From positions 484,088 to 548,087 of the forward strand of contig CAWHKV010000007.1 in the NCBI GenBank assembly GCA_963830175.1: a DNA stretch of 64,000 nt, in the 5' to 3' direction. Source of the stretch: JBBRBB01 sp963830175. GTDB lineage: Bacteria; Bacteroidota; Bacteroidia; Chitinophagales; Chitinophagaceae. A program made the translations under genes and the position numbers. A model generated the notes under the pieces. That model searched no databases. It had not been told where the DNA came from and saw only the letters and a program-made list of their open reading frames with translations. Shown piece by piece: positions 52,938 through 62,213 of this stretch. The first letter of the stretch is position 1. Each line of letters starts with the position of its first letter.

Positions 52938-53651
52938 CTATTTAAGTGAGAATACGACGTTGACATCGTATTGTAATTTTATTTTTTTAAAATCAACATT
53001 CATTGGGGGTTCAGACGAACTGACAGCATCTTCAGCCTTTGCGCGCATCATATATTGCTGGGGATAATAATTTATTTCATTGGGCTCGTTAATGGTTAAT
53101 GCATCCCCTACCTCTTCATCAATAGCACCAGCAAGATAAATGGCTTTTTCCTTTGCTGATTTTACTGCCGCTATCTTCAATTGCTTTTTATATTCATCAA
53201 GTTTGCTATGAGAAACTTTAGAGATTGAAAAATTTTCTGTTGCTTCATCATCCAGCTTTGAAACAAGCTCATCCATTTTAGAAACAGAGGGCAGCTTAAC
53301 CTGGTAGGTAATGCTGGCTTTCATATCAGGATCTGTCTTTTTATTTCTCCTGTACCACCACCAATTGCCATCCCAACCCTGGTAGCTTTGTACACTTACA
53401 TCTGTATCTGTTAAACCAATACTCTTTGCTGCAGCAAGAAAGTTATTACGAATGCCTTCTATATCGGTTTTATTGCCATTTTTTTTCGTGTATTCTCTTA
53501 GCGTTACCTGCACATAAATTTCATCGGGCACAACTTCAACATTTGCAGAGCCATTTACATTAATGGTTTTCTGCCTTATTGAATTGTCTTGAGCATAAGC
53601 AGAAAATCCGATTATTACTGCTGCTATTAATAAAAAGGAAAATTTATTCAT
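52938..53651 (-). CDS. SIMPL (DUF541) domain periplasmic protein
   Basis: 237 residues. The signal peptide MNKFSFLLIAAVIIGFSAYAQ is followed by the SIMPL domain: TINVNGSANVEVVPDEIYVQVTL (the start of the family core) and SHSKLDEYKKQLKIAAVKSAKEKAIYLAGAI, the helix that follows. Related proteins (BP26/OMP28 of Brucella, E. coli YggE) form channel-like oligomers or act in oxidative stress; the function here is unknown. Monocistronic by spacing (56 nt from dprA, 77 nt from the thioesterase). Confidence 0.88.
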   Translation of the reverse strand: MNKFSFLLIAAVIIGFSAYAQDNSIRQKTINVNGSANVEVVPDEIYVQVTLREYTKKNGNKTDIEGIRNNFLAAAKSIGLTDTDVSVQSYQGWDGNWWWYRRNKKTDPDMKASITYQVKLPSVSKMDELVSKLDDEATENFSISKVSHSKLDEYKKQLKIAAVKSAKEKAIYLAGAIDEEVGDALTINEPNEINYYPQQYMMRAKAEDAVSSSEPPMNVDFKKIKLQYDVNVVFSLK

Positions 53652-53728
53652 AATTGTTTTTATTATTATGGATGTTAGGTATGAATGGTTTGCATAAAAT
53701 CTTATTTACATTCTCTATGTTTTAACAA

Positions 53729-54247
53729 TTAAGAAAGTTTTGTAAATAATGCTTTAAGCTCCGATGCATCATCAGGTTTCATTTTACCACCAAGTATAAG
53801 GCGAAGCTGCCGGCGCCGCAATGCTCCATCATATAAAAATTTTTCTTCTTCGGTTTCGGGAATAACTGCAGGAATAGGCCTGGGTTTATTGTTCGGATCA
53901 ACCGCTACAAAAGTAAAAAATGCTTCGTTGCTTTCATATTTATACTGGTGCAGAATATCTTCTCCCCAAACCTTTAAATTAATTTCCATAGATGTGGTAA
54001 AGGCACGGGTAATTTTTGCTTCAATATGTACAATATTTCCAATCTTGATGGGATTTTTAAAACTCAGGTTGTCGACACTGGCAGTCATACAGGGAGCATT
54101 GGAATGTTTGGTTGCAGAAATAGCAGCGGCTATATCCATCCAGTACATTAATCTTCCGCCCATTAAATTTCCAAATAGGTTGGTATCATTAGGTAAAACT
54201 ATTTCATTCATAACAGTAAAACTGTCTATAGCTTTTCTTTCTTTCAT
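53729..54247 (-). CDS. Acyl-CoA thioesterase (hotdog fold, YciA/ACOT type)
   Basis: 172 residues. NEIVLPNDTNLFGNLMGGRLMYWMDIAAAI is the central hotdog helix, with the catalytic Asn/Asp region typical of the acyl-CoA hydrolase group. HSNAPCMTASVDNLSFKNPIKIGNIVHIEAKI and NEAFFTFVAVDPNNKPRPIP follow. It hydrolyses acyl-CoA to free fatty acid and CoA; chain-length preference cannot be read from the sequence. Confidence 0.9.
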   Translation of the reverse strand: MKERKAIDSFTVMNEIVLPNDTNLFGNLMGGRLMYWMDIAAAISATKHSNAPCMTASVDNLSFKNPIKIGNIVHIEAKITRAFTTSMEINLKVWGEDILHQYKYESNEAFFTFVAVDPNNKPRPIPAVIPETEEEKFLYDGALRRRQLRLILGGKMKPDDASELKALFTKLS

Positions 54248-54299
54248 GCAAATAATTTAAGCAAATATAATGTGTGCTGTCGCGGTGATATTTTATGGT

Positions 54300-55439
54300 T
54301 TAAATTTCTCCGTACTTTTTGTGATAAGCAACAAGCCAGGCAATTACTTCATTATAACTTTTAATTCCATTATGTTGATTATTCGCTTTAAGAAAACTGC
54401 CGTAAAAACGAGAGATATAAGGTTCAAAAGGATTTTTATATTTACGAAGGAAACTGCGATACGTATGAATATCATTTTTTACACCGGGATCTAACTGAAG
54501 CGATATATTTTTTGCAGCCAAAGAATCAGATCTGTACAACTCATTGCTTGCATATGCATACAAGTCAAAATAAACAGAATAAATAAATAGCTTATTGTGT
54601 GAATGTTTTGCAGCCAGGTAGCCTGCGAAATTTGCTTCGCCTTCGCTGGCATATCCCGCCTGGTGACCAATTTCGTGACAGGTAATAAAGGGAAGTACGA
54701 ATTTAGGTGGGGTTACATTAACCTGCGCTTCTCCCGTAAAAGGATTATAATATCCTAAAAAACCAAGATAGTTTCCTAATTTACCATACATGCTGCTTTT
54801 TATGGAAGGCTTTTTATACTGCAAAAACTTAAACTTTTTTTGGGCATTGGAATATGCTTGCCCGGAAGCATTAAAAATCTGCCGGTCAGAGGGCAACACA
54901 TTGCTTACCCCGTTCTGAATTAAAACCTTTTTCGCTATGTTAAGTTTTTCAGAAACCAATCTTGTAACTATTTCCAGTTCTTCAGTTGAATATTTTTCCG
55001 GAATAATTTCCAATTGCTTTCCTATTCCCTGTCTAAAATAATTTAACCCCCAAACAAGGTTAAAAACAATATATAAGGCAAGTAACCGGTATGTAAATTT
55101 TCCTAAAGAATAAAAAAATCCCTGCCACGAATATTTTCCTTTAAAAATTGAAAATAATTTGAATAACAACCAAACAGCAACAATAAAATAAAGCAAGTCG
55201 CCCAGGCTAAAAGGTACCCAGCCTGTTACAATCCGTTGCATGGTTGCGATAACAGGAAAAATTCCGTTAGAATAGTATTTCTCAATAATAACCGGATAAT
55301 GCTGAACAATGATCAATCCCAGGAATAATAAAAATAAAATTCCCGCCTTTTTCCAAACCCGTTGCACACGCCGGCTTGTAAGGTCCTTTTTTTCTTCCAC
55401 AGAAAAACGAGCAGAAAAGGCCCGTAATTTCTTAATCAT
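54300..55439 (-). CDS. DUF3810 membrane protein with zinc-metallopeptidase-like motif
   Basis: 379 residues. Three membrane segments lie in the first 130 residues (AGILFLLFLGLIIVQHY, LLYFIVAVWLLFKLFSIF, LLALYIVFNLVWGLNYF). The outer domain contains PFITCHEIGHQAGYASEGEANFAGYLA, an HExxH zinc motif with a third ligand candidate in the Glu of SEGEANF. This arrangement matches gluzincin-type proteases and defines DUF3810, widespread in Bacteroidota. The substrate is unknown. A CAAAAGTA box at 55469-55476 may be its -7 element. Confidence 0.86.
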   Translation of the reverse strand: MIKKLRAFSARFSVEEKKDLTSRRVQRVWKKAGILFLLFLGLIIVQHYPVIIEKYYSNGIFPVIATMQRIVTGWVPFSLGDLLYFIVAVWLLFKLFSIFKGKYSWQGFFYSLGKFTYRLLALYIVFNLVWGLNYFRQGIGKQLEIIPEKYSTEELEIVTRLVSEKLNIAKKVLIQNGVSNVLPSDRQIFNASGQAYSNAQKKFKFLQYKKPSIKSSMYGKLGNYLGFLGYYNPFTGEAQVNVTPPKFVLPFITCHEIGHQAGYASEGEANFAGYLAAKHSHNKLFIYSVYFDLYAYASNELYRSDSLAAKNISLQLDPGVKNDIHTYRSFLRKYKNPFEPYISRFYGSFLKANNQHNGIKSYNEVIAWLVAYHKKYGEI

Positions 55440-55562
55440 TTGCGGTGTGGTTTTATTCGGTTTATTTTCAAAAGTATATTTTTAGCATTGGGATAATAAA
55501 ACACAAATCGTTAAACTGCCAAAACCACGGAAGAACAAGTATAAAATGAGGTAAGGTTTACT

Positions 55563-55592
55563 TTGCTGCAATGCATTTTCTCTTTACCTTTG
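55563..55592 (+). promoter_or_regulatory. Promoter of the yceD-rpmF-plsX operon
   Basis: -33 TTG (55563-55565), 19-nt spacer, -7 TACCTTTG (55585-55592): an exact Bacteroidota promoter, 18 nt before the yceD start. Confidence 0.8.
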
Positions 55593-55610
55593 CCACCCCA
55601 AAATTCGGAT

Positions 55611-56156
55611 ATGAATAACCGGAGAGAATTTGAAATACCGTTCGTTGGGTTAAAACCCGGGTTGCATCATTTTGAATATAAGATTGATAATAAGTTCTTT
55701 ACGCAATTTGGGGAACAAGATTTTGTAAACTGTGAAGCAAAGGTAAAACTTGAGCTGGATAAGAAAAACAGCTTTATGCTGCTTAAGTTTGATATTGATG
55801 GAAAAGTTTCTGTAAGCTGCGACAGGTGCGGAAACCCTTTAGAAATGCAGTTATGGGATGAATTTAAGATCATAGTAAAGATGGTAGATGATCCCAAACT
55901 GATGAATGAACAGGAAGAAGACCCGGATGTATATTATATAAGCAGGAATGAAAGTCACCTGCATATAGAAGACTGGATTTATGAGTTTATTAATTTAAGC
56001 ATACCCATGCAAAAAATGTGTACGCTGGAAGAAATGGGCGGTCCGCAGTGCAATCTTGAGGTTTTAGAAAAATTGCGGAGCATGGAAGAGGAAGTACAAA
56101 AAAATAATAATTCTTTAATAAAAGGATTAGAACAATTTAAAAATCAGAAGAATTAA
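55611..56156 (+). CDS. yceD: YceD/DUF177 family protein
   Basis: 181 residues from ATG 55611; an open frame reaching back to 55563 starts in the promoter and is not used. Two CxxC-type features are visible, one in VSCDRCGNPLEMQL, the family core, and another Cys pair later (KMCTLEEMGGPQC). YceD affects 23S rRNA maturation in plants and E. coli. The order yceD-rpmF-plsX is conserved across bacteria and links ribosome and membrane lipid synthesis. Confidence 0.9.
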   Translation: MNNRREFEIPFVGLKPGLHHFEYKIDNKFFTQFGEQDFVNCEAKVKLELDKKNSFMLLKFDIDGKVSVSCDRCGNPLEMQLWDEFKIIVKMVDDPKLMNEQEEDPDVYYISRNESHLHIEDWIYEFINLSIPMQKMCTLEEMGGPQCNLEVLEKLRSMEEEVQKNNNSLIKGLEQFKNQKN

Positions 56157-56174
56157 TTCGAAAAATATTGAATT

Positions 56175-56369
56175 ATGCCAAATCCGAAACGCAGGCACTC
56201 GCAGCAAAGAAGTGCAAAAAGAAGAACACACTACGTGGCACAGGAAGTAACCCTTAGTAAGGATACAACAACCGGCGAAACACATGTACGTCACCGTGCA
56301 CATGTTAGCGAAGGCAAGTTGTATTACAAGGGTAAAGTCGTTAGTGAAAAAGCACCGCTTAAGGCTTAG
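56175..56369 (+). CDS. rpmF: 50S ribosomal protein L32
   Basis: 64 residues. MPNPKRRHSQQRSAKRRTHY is the standard N-terminus of L32. No zinc-binding cysteines are present (THVRHRAHVSEGKLYYKGK), so it is a C- form that needs no zinc. It lies 18 nt after yceD and 24 nt before plsX. Confidence 0.95.
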   Translation: MPNPKRRHSQQRSAKRRTHYVAQEVTLSKDTTTGETHVRHRAHVSEGKLYYKGKVVSEKAPLKA

Positions 56370-56393
56370 CTTTTTTCATTAGTTTTAAGCCCT

Positions 56394-57353
56394 ATGAATA
56401 TTGCGCTGGATATGATGGGTGGCGATTTTGCGCCACTAGAAGCCGTGAAAGGCGTTTTATCTTACCTATCCGATGCAGGTCCCCAGGTTAATATTCTGTG
56501 CATAGGGGACGAATCAATACTTCAGTCTCATTTTTCAACTCACCACCTATCTGACGAGAGGGTTCATATTATTCATGCACCTGATATCATTAGTTATAAC
56601 GAGCACCCCACCAAAGCCCTTCGGGAAAAACCAGAATCATCTATTGTAAAAGGTTTTCATTTGCTTGCTGCCGGTAAGGCAGATGCATTTATAAGTGCAG
56701 GAAACACCGGTGCCATGCTGGTCGGTAGCATGTTTATTATAAAACCTATAGAAGGTGTACAGCGGCCTACTATAGCCACCCTTATTCCTAAATTAAATGG
56801 TGATACCGGGGTCTTACTTGATGTTGGATTAAATACAGATTGTAAACCGCAACACCTCGAGCAGTTTGCCATGCTTGGCAGTCTGTATGCCAAACTAATT
56901 TTAGGTATTGAAAAGCCAACCGTAGCCTTATTAAATATTGGTGAGGAAGAGGGCAAGGGTGATGTACTTGCCCAGGCAGCATACCCTTTATTGAAAAACA
57001 ATACTACTATACATTTTAAAGGAAACACGGAAGGAAGAAACGTTCTTCAAAACCATGAAGATGTAATTGTTTGCGATGGTTTTACCGGTAACGTGGTTTT
57101 AAAAATGCTGGAAAGTTTTTACGATGTCGCCCAAAAACGCAACCTGCATAATGATGAATACCTTGCCCGTTTTCATTACGAAAATTATGGCGGCACACCT
57201 GTTCTGGGCATTGCCAAACCTGTTATAATCGGGCATGGCATAAGCAATGAAAAGGCATTCAAAAACATGATCGTTGTTGCCGAAAAAATGATCTCTACCA
57301 ACTTGTGCGAATCAATCAGAAATACTATTTCAGCTGTATATACTGCTCCTTAA
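56394..57353 (+). CDS. plsX: Phosphate acyltransferase PlsX
   Basis: 319 residues. NIALDMMGGDFAPLEAVKG at the start, SSIVKGFHLLAAGKADAFISAGNTGAML, and VVCDGFTGNVVLKMLE-type segments identify PlsX. It turns acyl-ACP into acyl-phosphate, the first step of phosphatidic acid synthesis in many bacteria. Last gene of the yceD-rpmF-plsX operon; fabG follows after about 95 nt with its own likely promoter. Confidence 0.95.
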   Translation: MNIALDMMGGDFAPLEAVKGVLSYLSDAGPQVNILCIGDESILQSHFSTHHLSDERVHIIHAPDIISYNEHPTKALREKPESSIVKGFHLLAAGKADAFISAGNTGAMLVGSMFIIKPIEGVQRPTIATLIPKLNGDTGVLLDVGLNTDCKPQHLEQFAMLGSLYAKLILGIEKPTVALLNIGEEEGKGDVLAQAAYPLLKNNTTIHFKGNTEGRNVLQNHEDVIVCDGFTGNVVLKMLESFYDVAQKRNLHNDEYLARFHYENYGGTPVLGIAKPVIIGHGISNEKAFKNMIVVAEKMISTNLCESIRNTISAVYTAP

Positions 57354-57415
57354 CTACTCTCTGCATTTTCCTTTAAAAACATCCGTTATCATTACCTATA
57401 AAAAATGATATGCAT

Positions 57416-57423
57416 TACATTTG
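57416..57423 (+). promoter_or_regulatory. -7 promoter element of fabG
   Basis: TACATTTG, an exact TAnnTTTG match, 24 nt before the fabG start; no TTG at the expected -33 position. It supports ATG 57448 over earlier in-frame codons. Confidence 0.55.
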
Positions 57424-57447
57424 TTATCCATCAAATTAAAACCAATT

Positions 57448-58203
57448 ATGAAGCTGCTTGAAAATAAAGTTTGTATTGTAACGGGTGCTGCGCGCGGAAT
57501 TGGGGAAGGCATTGCTTTAAAATTTGCCGAGCAGGGAGCGCATGTGGCATTTACCTATGTTAGTGAAAGTAGTGCTGAACGTGCTGCAAACCTCGAAAAA
57601 AAATTGCAGGAATTTGGCGTTAAAGCAAAATCTTACCGAAGCAATGCAGGCGATTTTGCCGCATGCGAACAATTTGTAAATGATGTGGTGAAGGAATTTG
57701 GGACAGTAGATGTTTGTGTTAACAATGCTGGTATTAGTAAAGACAACCTGTTATTAAGAATGACAGCTGAGCAGTGGGATGATGTTATGACCACAAACCT
57801 GAAAAGCGTTTTTAATATGACAAAGCTGGTTATAAAACCTATGATGAAGGCACGCTCCGGAAGCATAGTAAATATGAGCTCAATTGTAGGCATTACCGGC
57901 AATGCGGGGCAAAGCAGTTACGCTGCAAGCAAGGCTGGCATAATCGGTTTTACAAAATCTGTTGCGAAAGAAGTGGCGAGCAGAAATATTCGTTGTAATG
58001 CCATTGCACCAGGTTTTGTTGAAACGGATATGACAAATTATTTAAAGGAAGGCGCAGGCGCAGATGAATTTTTAAAGGTTATACCCCTAAGCAGGTTTGG
58101 GAAGGCAGAAGAAATTGCAAATGCTACTTTGTTCTTAGCCAGCGAAATGGGCAGCTATGTTACAGGGCAGGTGCTGAGTGTATGCGGTGGATTAAATATT
58201 TAA
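57448..58203 (+). CDS. fabG: 3-oxoacyl-ACP reductase FabG
   Basis: 251 residues from ATG 57448. VCIVTGAARGIGEGIALKFAEQG is the NADP-binding motif; NNAGISKDNLLLRMTAEQWD is strongly typical of FabG; YAASKAGIIGFTKSVAKEV carries the catalytic Tyr/Lys; NAIAPGFVETDMT and the GGLNI terminus fit. It reduces 3-oxoacyl-ACP in fatty acid elongation, complementing FabZ and PlsX in this window. A somewhat longer TYVSESSAERAANLEKKLQ loop is within family range. Confidence 0.94.
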   Translation: MKLLENKVCIVTGAARGIGEGIALKFAEQGAHVAFTYVSESSAERAANLEKKLQEFGVKAKSYRSNAGDFAACEQFVNDVVKEFGTVDVCVNNAGISKDNLLLRMTAEQWDDVMTTNLKSVFNMTKLVIKPMMKARSGSIVNMSSIVGITGNAGQSSYAASKAGIIGFTKSVAKEVASRNIRCNAIAPGFVETDMTNYLKEGAGADEFLKVIPLSRFGKAEEIANATLFLASEMGSYVTGQVLSVCGGLNI

Positions 58204-58219
58204 TTATAAAATTTAAAAA

Positions 58220-58249
58220 AATTGCCCGGAACTACCGGGCAATTTTTTT
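58220..58249. terminator. Bidirectional intrinsic terminator between fabG and the enoyl-CoA hydratase gene
   Basis: AATTGCCCGG-AACTA-CCGGGCAATT (58220-58244), a 10-bp stem, with T run after it on the + strand and an A run before it serving the - strand. Confidence 0.88.
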
Positions 58250-58251
58250 GA

Positions 58252-59040
58252 TTATGCGGAAGCTTTCTTTTTAAATTTTTCAATAAACTCTTTGGTATGC
58301 GCACTTAAGACCAGCTTTCCGCTAATGGCAGCTCTTTCAAGCAACAGGGTATCCCAACTTTCACAACCCTGCCAAAACATCTTTTTTAATTCAGATGTTG
58401 CCTCAGGATTTGTGTGTGCTAAAAATTCTGAAAGGCGCTGAATGCTTTCATCCATACTTTCTACTGAAGGGTGCAGTTCGGCATATAGACCTTTACGCCT
58501 TGCCCAGTCTCCGTTGCGCCACATAGCTGCATCTATTGCCAGCTGGCTAAAGGCTGATTTGCCAAGTTTTCTTTCTACTGCAGGACCCACTACAAAAGGG
58601 CCAAGGCCAACAGCCAGCTCACTCAATTTTATCTCGGCGCCTTCTACGGCAATAGCATAATCTGCTGCTGCTGCAATACCTACGCCGCCCCCTACACATT
58701 TCCCATGCACGCGGGCAATGATCATCTTTTTACATTTTCTCATCGCATTAATTACATGTGCAAAACCGCTAAAAAATGCAAGGCCCTCCTGTTCATTTTT
58801 TATTGATGTCAGCTCATCGAAAGAGGCGCCAGCACAAAAGGTTTTTTCTCCTGCAGATTTTAAAATGATCACGTTCACGTCTTCATCGGTTCCTGCATAG
58901 GTTATTTCCTGGGCCAGCTTGTCTAATAAGTTAGCGGGTAAAGAATTACTTAACGGGTGAAAAAATTCTATGGTAGCTACTTTATTGTGCGTTTCTGAAT
59001 TTACATATCCCTGCTGTATATCTTTTTCTTGCAGTATCAT
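58252..59040 (-). CDS. Enoyl-CoA hydratase/isomerase family protein
   Basis: 262 residues, crotonase fold. The oxyanion-hole segments are TFCAGASFDEL and HGKCVGGGVGIAAAADYAIA; LSELAVGLGPFVVGPAVERKLG follows. The first catalytic Glu position of standard hydratases (after the GGG helix) is not clearly occupied, so isomerase or other crotonase chemistry is possible. It lies 24 nt downstream of paaZ, so they form an operon; PaaF/PaaG-like roles in phenylacetate breakdown are plausible. Confidence 0.87.
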   Translation of the reverse strand: MILQEKDIQQGYVNSETHNKVATIEFFHPLSNSLPANLLDKLAQEITYAGTDEDVNVIILKSAGEKTFCAGASFDELTSIKNEQEGLAFFSGFAHVINAMRKCKKMIIARVHGKCVGGGVGIAAAADYAIAVEGAEIKLSELAVGLGPFVVGPAVERKLGKSAFSQLAIDAAMWRNGDWARRKGLYAELHPSVESMDESIQRLSEFLAHTNPEATSELKKMFWQGCESWDTLLLERAAISGKLVLSAHTKEFIEKFKKKASA

Positions 59041-59064
59041 GGGTTAGATTTTATTCTTGTTAAG

Positions 59065-61114
59065 TTACTGAATTTTAGTTTTAACCATGGTTAGTATAGT
59101 TCCAAGCGCAACATGTTCATTTGTTTCATCCAAAACTTCCACTAACCATTTTACAATTCCTTTGTTTATTTCATCAGTCTCCTTTTTCTCCTGCGGAATT
59201 TTTTCTTTGCAGGTAAATTTTACCTGTATGGTATTACCGGCATATACAGGTTTTGTAAATCTGAATTCATCTATTCCATAATTCAGCAATACAGGGCATT
59301 TGGCGCTGCTTTCAACAAATAAACCTGCAGCAGCACTTAGTATAAAATAACCATGAGCAACCGGTTTTTCAAAAATGGTTTCTGCAAGCGAAGTGGCATC
59401 TACATGCGCATAAAAATGATCCCAGCTAAGGTTTGCAAAGTTTATTATATCTCCTTCTGTAATAGTTCGTTTCCCCGTTAACAACTGATCGCCCACCTTA
59501 ATTTCTTCATAATGTTTTTTAAATGGATGAACCACATCGTGCATACCCTCTGCATTAGGCTGGTATACGCTTGTTATAGCTGTGATTGTTGTGGGTGACC
59601 CTTGTATAGCCACGCGCTGCATATATTGCCGCACACCACGTATGCCGCCCATTTCTTCACCTCCGCCTGCTCTTCCGGGTCCACCATGTACCAGTAGTGG
59701 TAAAGGAGAACCATGCCCCGTGCTTTCTTTTGCGCAATCTTTATTTAGTACCAGTATTCTTCCATGGTGCGTTGCAGCACCAAGTACATAATCTTTTGCC
59801 AATGTGTTGTTAGCGGTAACAATAGTTGAACACAAAGACCCTTTACCCAGTTTAGACAATAAAACGGCTTCTTCCATATTTGTGTAAGGCATAAGCGTGG
59901 AAACAGGACCAAAAGCTTCTACCTCGTGCACTTCCTTAGATGCAAAAGGGTTTTCATTCAAGAGAAGCATTGGACTGATAAAGGCGCCTTTTACAGCATC
60001 TGCATCTATCACTTCAACACTGTCCAGCGAACCATAAATAAGCTGGGATGATGCCAGTAATTTTTGCACCTCTCGTTTAACTTCCTCTCTTTGGCCGGTT
60101 CCGGCTAAGTGCACCCATTCTTACTTTTTCATTCAGGGGGTTGCCAATTGTTGTTTGAGACAATGCTTTTATTAATGAGGCCTGCACATCCTCCATCTTA
60201 TTATGTGGAACAAAGATGCGCCTGATGGCAGTGCATTTCTGACCGGCTTTGGCTGTGATTTCTTTTCTTACTTCCTTAATAAATATATCCCACTCAGGCA
60301 TGGATGGGGTTACATCTTCTCCTAAAACAATGCAGTTAAGTGAATCGGTTTCTACATTAAAGGGTACATTTTCGCTGATGATATTTTTATTGGTTTTAAG
60401 CTTCATTGCTGTTGAAGCAGAGCCTGTAAATGTTATAACATCCTGAGAGGTTACGTGATCCAGCATATCTCCTGCACTGCCGCAAACCAGTTGCAATGCG
60501 CCTTCAGGTAAAATTTTTGAAGCGATAATATCTCTTACCACCGCTTCTGTTAAAAAGCTTGTTATGGTTGCTGGCTTTACCACTGCTGCCACACCGGCAA
60601 GCAGGTTTACCGCTATCTTTTCAAGCATGCCCCATACAGGAAAATTAAATGCATTTATATGCAAGGCGATCCCTTCTTTAGGCACCAGTATATGTTGTGC
60701 CATAAATGTATTTTGCTTGCTTAGGTTATGTCCTTCACCATCTATACAAAAAGGAGTATCAGGAAACTTTCTGCGAAGAGAAGCGTAAGAAAAGAGGTTG
60801 CCAATGCCACCTTCAATATCAATCCAGCTATCTGCTTTTGTTGCACCTGTTTTATAGCTGATATTGTAAAACAATTCTAAGTTGTTGCGCAAATAAAGCG
60901 CAAGGGCTTTAAGCATTAACCCTCTTTGCTGAAAGGTCATTTTTCTCAAAGCATTTGTTCCCTTTTCTCTTCCATATGCAAGTATCGAAGCAAAGTCCAA
61001 TCCCTGGGCAGAGGCAATAGCTACTTCTGCACCTGTTACCGCATTATATAAAACCTGCCCATCTCCATCTCCATGTACCCAATCACCCTTAATATAATTT
61101 CCAAGTTTCTCCAT
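59065..61114 (-). CDS. paaZ: Oxepin-CoA hydrolase / 3-oxo-5,6-dehydrosuberyl-CoA semialdehyde dehydrogenase PaaZ, one apparent frameshift
   Basis: Bifunctional enzyme of phenylacetate breakdown. The N-terminal aldehyde dehydrogenase part (61114 to about 59.7 kb) has HINAFNFPVWGMLEKIA, KPATITSFLTEAVV, FTGSASTAMKL and catalytic Cys in KAGQKCTAIRR. The C-terminal MaoC-like hydratase part has GKRTITEGDIINFANLSWDHFYAHVD and VAHGYFILSAAAGLF. The frame breaks after KVRMGAL; dropping one base near 60106-60108 gives MGALAGTGQREEVKRE and 682 residues, the PaaZ length. The ring-opening and dehydrogenase activities need to be joined, so a real split would hurt. The epoxidase genes paaABCDE are not in the window. 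Confidence 0.92.
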
Positions 61115-61322
61115 AAATAAATTTATTATTGTTTTTGCGTTGCAATCATTGGGCTCAAAGTTAACAGAGTAAACCTTGATTTAAAAGAACGTGGTACCGG
61201 GTAATTGGCTTGCATTGCTTCTGATGAATTTAAAATAAGCGTGGAAAAAAAGTGAAAATTTTATTTTGTGCGAAGCGCTTACTCTATTTTATCAATTTTA
61301 TCTTCGGTATAATTCATTAAAA

Positions 61323-61931
61323 GTGCTTAAACCTTACTTCAGCAGAAAATTAATAGAGGCCGGTTGCGATGAGGCCGGTCGGGGTTGCTATGCAGGGCCT
61401 GTATTTGCCGCAGCGGTTATACTTAAAAAAACCTTTTCTCATCCTTTTTTAAATGACAGTAAGCAGCTAACGGCAGAGCAAAGAGAAGAAGCAAGAAAAT
61501 TTATTATTAAAAAAGCCATTTGCTATTCGGTTGCAATGGTTGATAATGATGAAATAGACCGTATAAATATTTTAAACGCTTCTTTTAAAGCCATGCACCT
61601 GGCACTTGAAAATTTACCTGTAATTCCTGAATTATTACTAATAGACGGCAATCGATTTAACCCTTATAAGGAGTGCAAGCATTATTGCATTATTAAAGGA
61701 GATGGCATTTACTCGAGCATTGCAGCTGCAAGTATTCTTGCAAAAACCTACCGGGATGATTATATGCGCAACCTTCATAAAGAGCATCCTCATTATAACT
61801 GGATGAGCAATAAAGGCTATGGCACCCTGGAACACCGCAAAGCAATTGACCACCATGGGCTTTGCAATTATCACCGCAAAAGCTTCGACATTTACAAAAT
61901 GAAACTGGAAGAAGAAACTTTGTTAAACTAA
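61323..61931 (+). CDS. rnhB: Ribonuclease HII
   Basis: 202 residues from GTG 61323, chosen because the family begins shortly before GCDEAGRGCYAGPV; longer readings back to TTG 61266 add an unrelated segment. The catalytic carboxylates are Asp and Glu in CDEAGRG, Asp in LLIDGNRF, and Asp in the IIKGDGIYSSIAAASILAKTYRD stretch. It removes RNA primers and misplaced ribonucleotides from DNA. A nearly perfect palindrome overlaps its stop codon and may end transcription. Confidence 0.92.
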   Translation: MLKPYFSRKLIEAGCDEAGRGCYAGPVFAAAVILKKTFSHPFLNDSKQLTAEQREEARKFIIKKAICYSVAMVDNDEIDRINILNASFKAMHLALENLPVIPELLLIDGNRFNPYKECKHYCIIKGDGIYSSIAAASILAKTYRDDYMRNLHKEHPHYNWMSNKGYGTLEHRKAIDHHGLCNYHRKSFDIYKMKLEEETLLN

Positions 61932-61958
61932 AAAAGCCCCTGTAGAGCTTTTTAGTTT
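61924..61958 (+). terminator. Probable intrinsic terminator overlapping the rnhB stop
   Basis: AACTAAAAAAGC (from 61926) pairs with GCTTTTTAGTT (61947-61957) with one bulged A; an 11-nt loop CCCCTGTAGA-like lies between. Palindromic, T-rich on the + strand. Confidence 0.6.
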
Positions 61959-62059
61959 CTTTCCGAAGTAAGGGGGCGTAATTGGATATTGGATTTCTAA
62001 CTATGGAGGTTTAACTGGATATTTAAAATATTGATGGCGTAAAAGTATCTATTAACATA

Positions 62060-62068
62060 TTATCCACA
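62060..62068 (+). other. Isolated DnaA-box-like sequence in an AT-rich intergenic stretch
   Basis: TTATCCACA, identical to the strongest E. coli DnaA box, in the 282-nt space after rnhB. A GACA-type inverted repeat (AGACA-GGTAT-TGTCT) follows about 35 nt downstream. Only one such box was seen, so this is not an origin on present evidence. The rest of the stretch has no coding frame. Confidence 0.3.
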
Positions 62069-62213
62069 CATTTTAAAGAGATAAAAAAATGTCCACTTTA
62101 GACAGGTATTGTCTTTTGCGAACAACCCCTAGTTTTCCAATTCTATTTTATAAAATATTTTAACCTTCATCCCACATTATTCAAATTTATTTTCGCTGTT
62201 AAATTGTTGATGC

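Noticed and set aside
59065..61114. Two separate genes (aldehyde dehydrogenase and MaoC hydratase) instead of one paaZ
   Set aside because: The break lies inside the dehydrogenase domain, and the second open frame has no sensible start.
62060..62068. Replication origin suggested by a perfect DnaA box
   Set aside because: Only one box was found; no cluster, no AT-rich unwinding repeats, and no dnaA or dnaN nearby.
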